The notes below the pieces were generated by a model. It ran no database searches, was not told where the DNA came from, and saw nothing but the letters and a program-made list of their open reading frames with translations. DNA of 5,819 nt from contig DLOY01000083.1 in the NCBI GenBank assembly GCA_002478545.1, positions 39,448 to 45,266 of the forward strand, read 5' to 3'. Shown here piece after piece: positions 5,636-5,819 of this stretch. Within the stretch, counting starts at the first letter, position 1. Each line of letters begins with the position of its first letter. A program made the position numbers and the translations under genes. The DNA is from Micrococcales bacterium UBA7472 (lineage in GTDB: Bacteria; Actinomycetota; Actinomycetes; Actinomycetales; Microbacteriaceae).

Positions 5636-5679
5636 TTCGTAAAAGCTTGCCTGCTTGCAGGCAAACAAATTTTTACGGA
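5636..5679 (+). repeat. Nested stem-loop spanning the leader/16S boundary
   Basis: The inner hairpin is TTGCCTG (5647-5653), loop CTTG, CAGGCAA (5658-5664): a perfect 7-bp stem with a G-closed CUUG tetraloop. The outer stem pairs TTCGTAAAA (5636-5644) with TTTTACGGA (5671-5679) over 9 bp with one U-G. The outer right arm contains the first bases of mature 16S, so the predicted 5' processing point near 5672 lies inside a helix. Confidence 0.55.
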
Positions 5680-5819
5680 GAGTTTGATCCTGGCTCAGGA
5701 CGAACGCTGGCGGCGTGCTTAACACATGCAAGTCGAACGATGAAGCTGGAGCTTGCTCCGGTGGATTAGTGGCGAACGGGTGAGTAACACGTGAGAAATC
5801 TGCCCTTGACTCTGGGATA
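5672..5819 (+). rRNA. rrs: 16S ribosomal RNA, 5' part, truncated by the window end
   Basis: The universal start AGAGTTTGATCCTGGCTCAG (5679-5698) equals E. coli positions 8-27, placing position 1 near 5672. It is followed by GACGAACGCTGGCGGCGTGC, AACACATGCAAGTCGAACG and, after V1, GGCGAACGGGTGAGTAACACGTGAG. The V1 hairpin is short with a GGAG-CTTG-CTCC tip. The text GATTAGTGGCGAACGG and CCCTTGACTCTGGGATA are of a kind I associate with Microbacteriaceae. Only about 148 nt of roughly 1520 are present. The exact mature 5' end is estimated by alignment in the head and could shift by a few bases. It is the first gene of an rRNA operon transcribed in the same direction as tyrS. Confidence 0.97.

Larger units (their letters stand above)
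5179..5671 (+). other. Non-coding region: tyrS 3' end, tandem rrn promoters and 16S leader
   Basis: No credible protein gene lies in this 493-nt stretch. Reading rightwards it holds an inverted repeat after tyrS, a first promoter (5218-5247), a bulged hairpin (5321-5345), a weaker middle promoter candidate, phased A-tracts, the best promoter (5408-5435), and from about 5442 a transcribed leader of roughly 230 nt. The leader contains boxB/boxA-like elements and four hairpins. Composition is more A-rich than in the genes, as expected for rRNA promoter DNA. The individual elements are listed separately. Confidence 0.85.
5442..5671 (+). ncRNA. Transcribed rRNA leader (pre-16S 5' spacer)
   Basis: This is the stretch between the predicted proximal start and the mature 16S end. 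It would be made as part of the pre-rRNA and removed by processing. It carries the boxB-like stem, the boxA-like motif and four consecutive stem-loops. The partner strand of any RNase III stem would lie downstream of 16S, outside the window. The left boundary is a prediction, not mapped. Confidence 0.6.

Noticed and set aside
5647..5674. Hairpin TTGCCTG-CTTG-CAGGCAA followed by ATTTTT as an intrinsic terminator
   Set aside because: The T run starts several bases after the stem (ACAA lies between) and overlaps the 16S start. A terminator here would abolish rRNA synthesis, so a processing or folding role fits better.
1..5819. Mobile elements, CRISPR, tRNA genes, riboswitch or a novel accessory system
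   Set aside because: All coding space before 5179 is accounted for by core metabolic genes, and the rest by rrn control and 16S. No direct-repeat array, transposase, cloverleaf or unassigned protein gene was found.

Overview
The window looks like a stretch of core chromosome from a Gram-positive actinobacterium, most likely the family Microbacteriaceae. Three things point there. The partial 16S rRNA (from about 5672) has a V1 region and the phrases GATTAGTGGCGAACGG and CTGCCCTTGACTCTGGGATA, which I recognise from that family. The arginine enzymes read like actinobacterial versions. The promoters have TTGACA / TAnnnT hexamers. By eye the base composition is only moderately GC-rich, which would suit a small-genome freshwater lineage (Rhodoluna/Aquiluna-like), but that placement is inference.

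Layout: everything is on the + strand. Positions 1-5178 are a tightly packed arginine biosynthesis operon with tyrosyl-tRNA synthetase as its last gene: argJ (3' part only, essentially the beta chain), argB, argF, argH, tyrS. The junctions are a 1-nt stop/start overlap (argJ/argB), 2 nt (argB/argF), 30 nt to the preferred ATG (argF/argH) and 0 nt (argH/tyrS). No internal promoter or terminator is evident. ArgJ makes ornithine by acetyl transfer and, if bifunctional, N-acetylglutamate; ArgB phosphorylates N-acetylglutamate; ArgF makes citrulline; ArgH releases arginine and fumarate from argininosuccinate. argD, argR and argG, which sit among these genes in many actinobacteria, are absent from the positions where they would be expected.

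Positions 5179-5671 carry no protein gene. They hold a probable tyrS 3' hairpin, two or three tandem promoters for the ribosomal RNA operon, phased A-tracts upstream of the best promoter, and a transcribed rRNA leader. The leader contains a boxB-like hairpin, a boxA-like antitermination sequence and a series of stem-loops. Two of these have classic stable tetraloops (C-UUCG-G and G-CUUG-C), and the last one pairs leader with the first bases of 16S rRNA.

Positions 5672-5819 are the first ~148 nt of 16S rRNA, cut by the window end. I found no mobile element, CRISPR array, tRNA or defence-type system. The most interesting material is the architecture of the rRNA leader and the fused arg-tyrS-rrn arrangement, not a new protein system.
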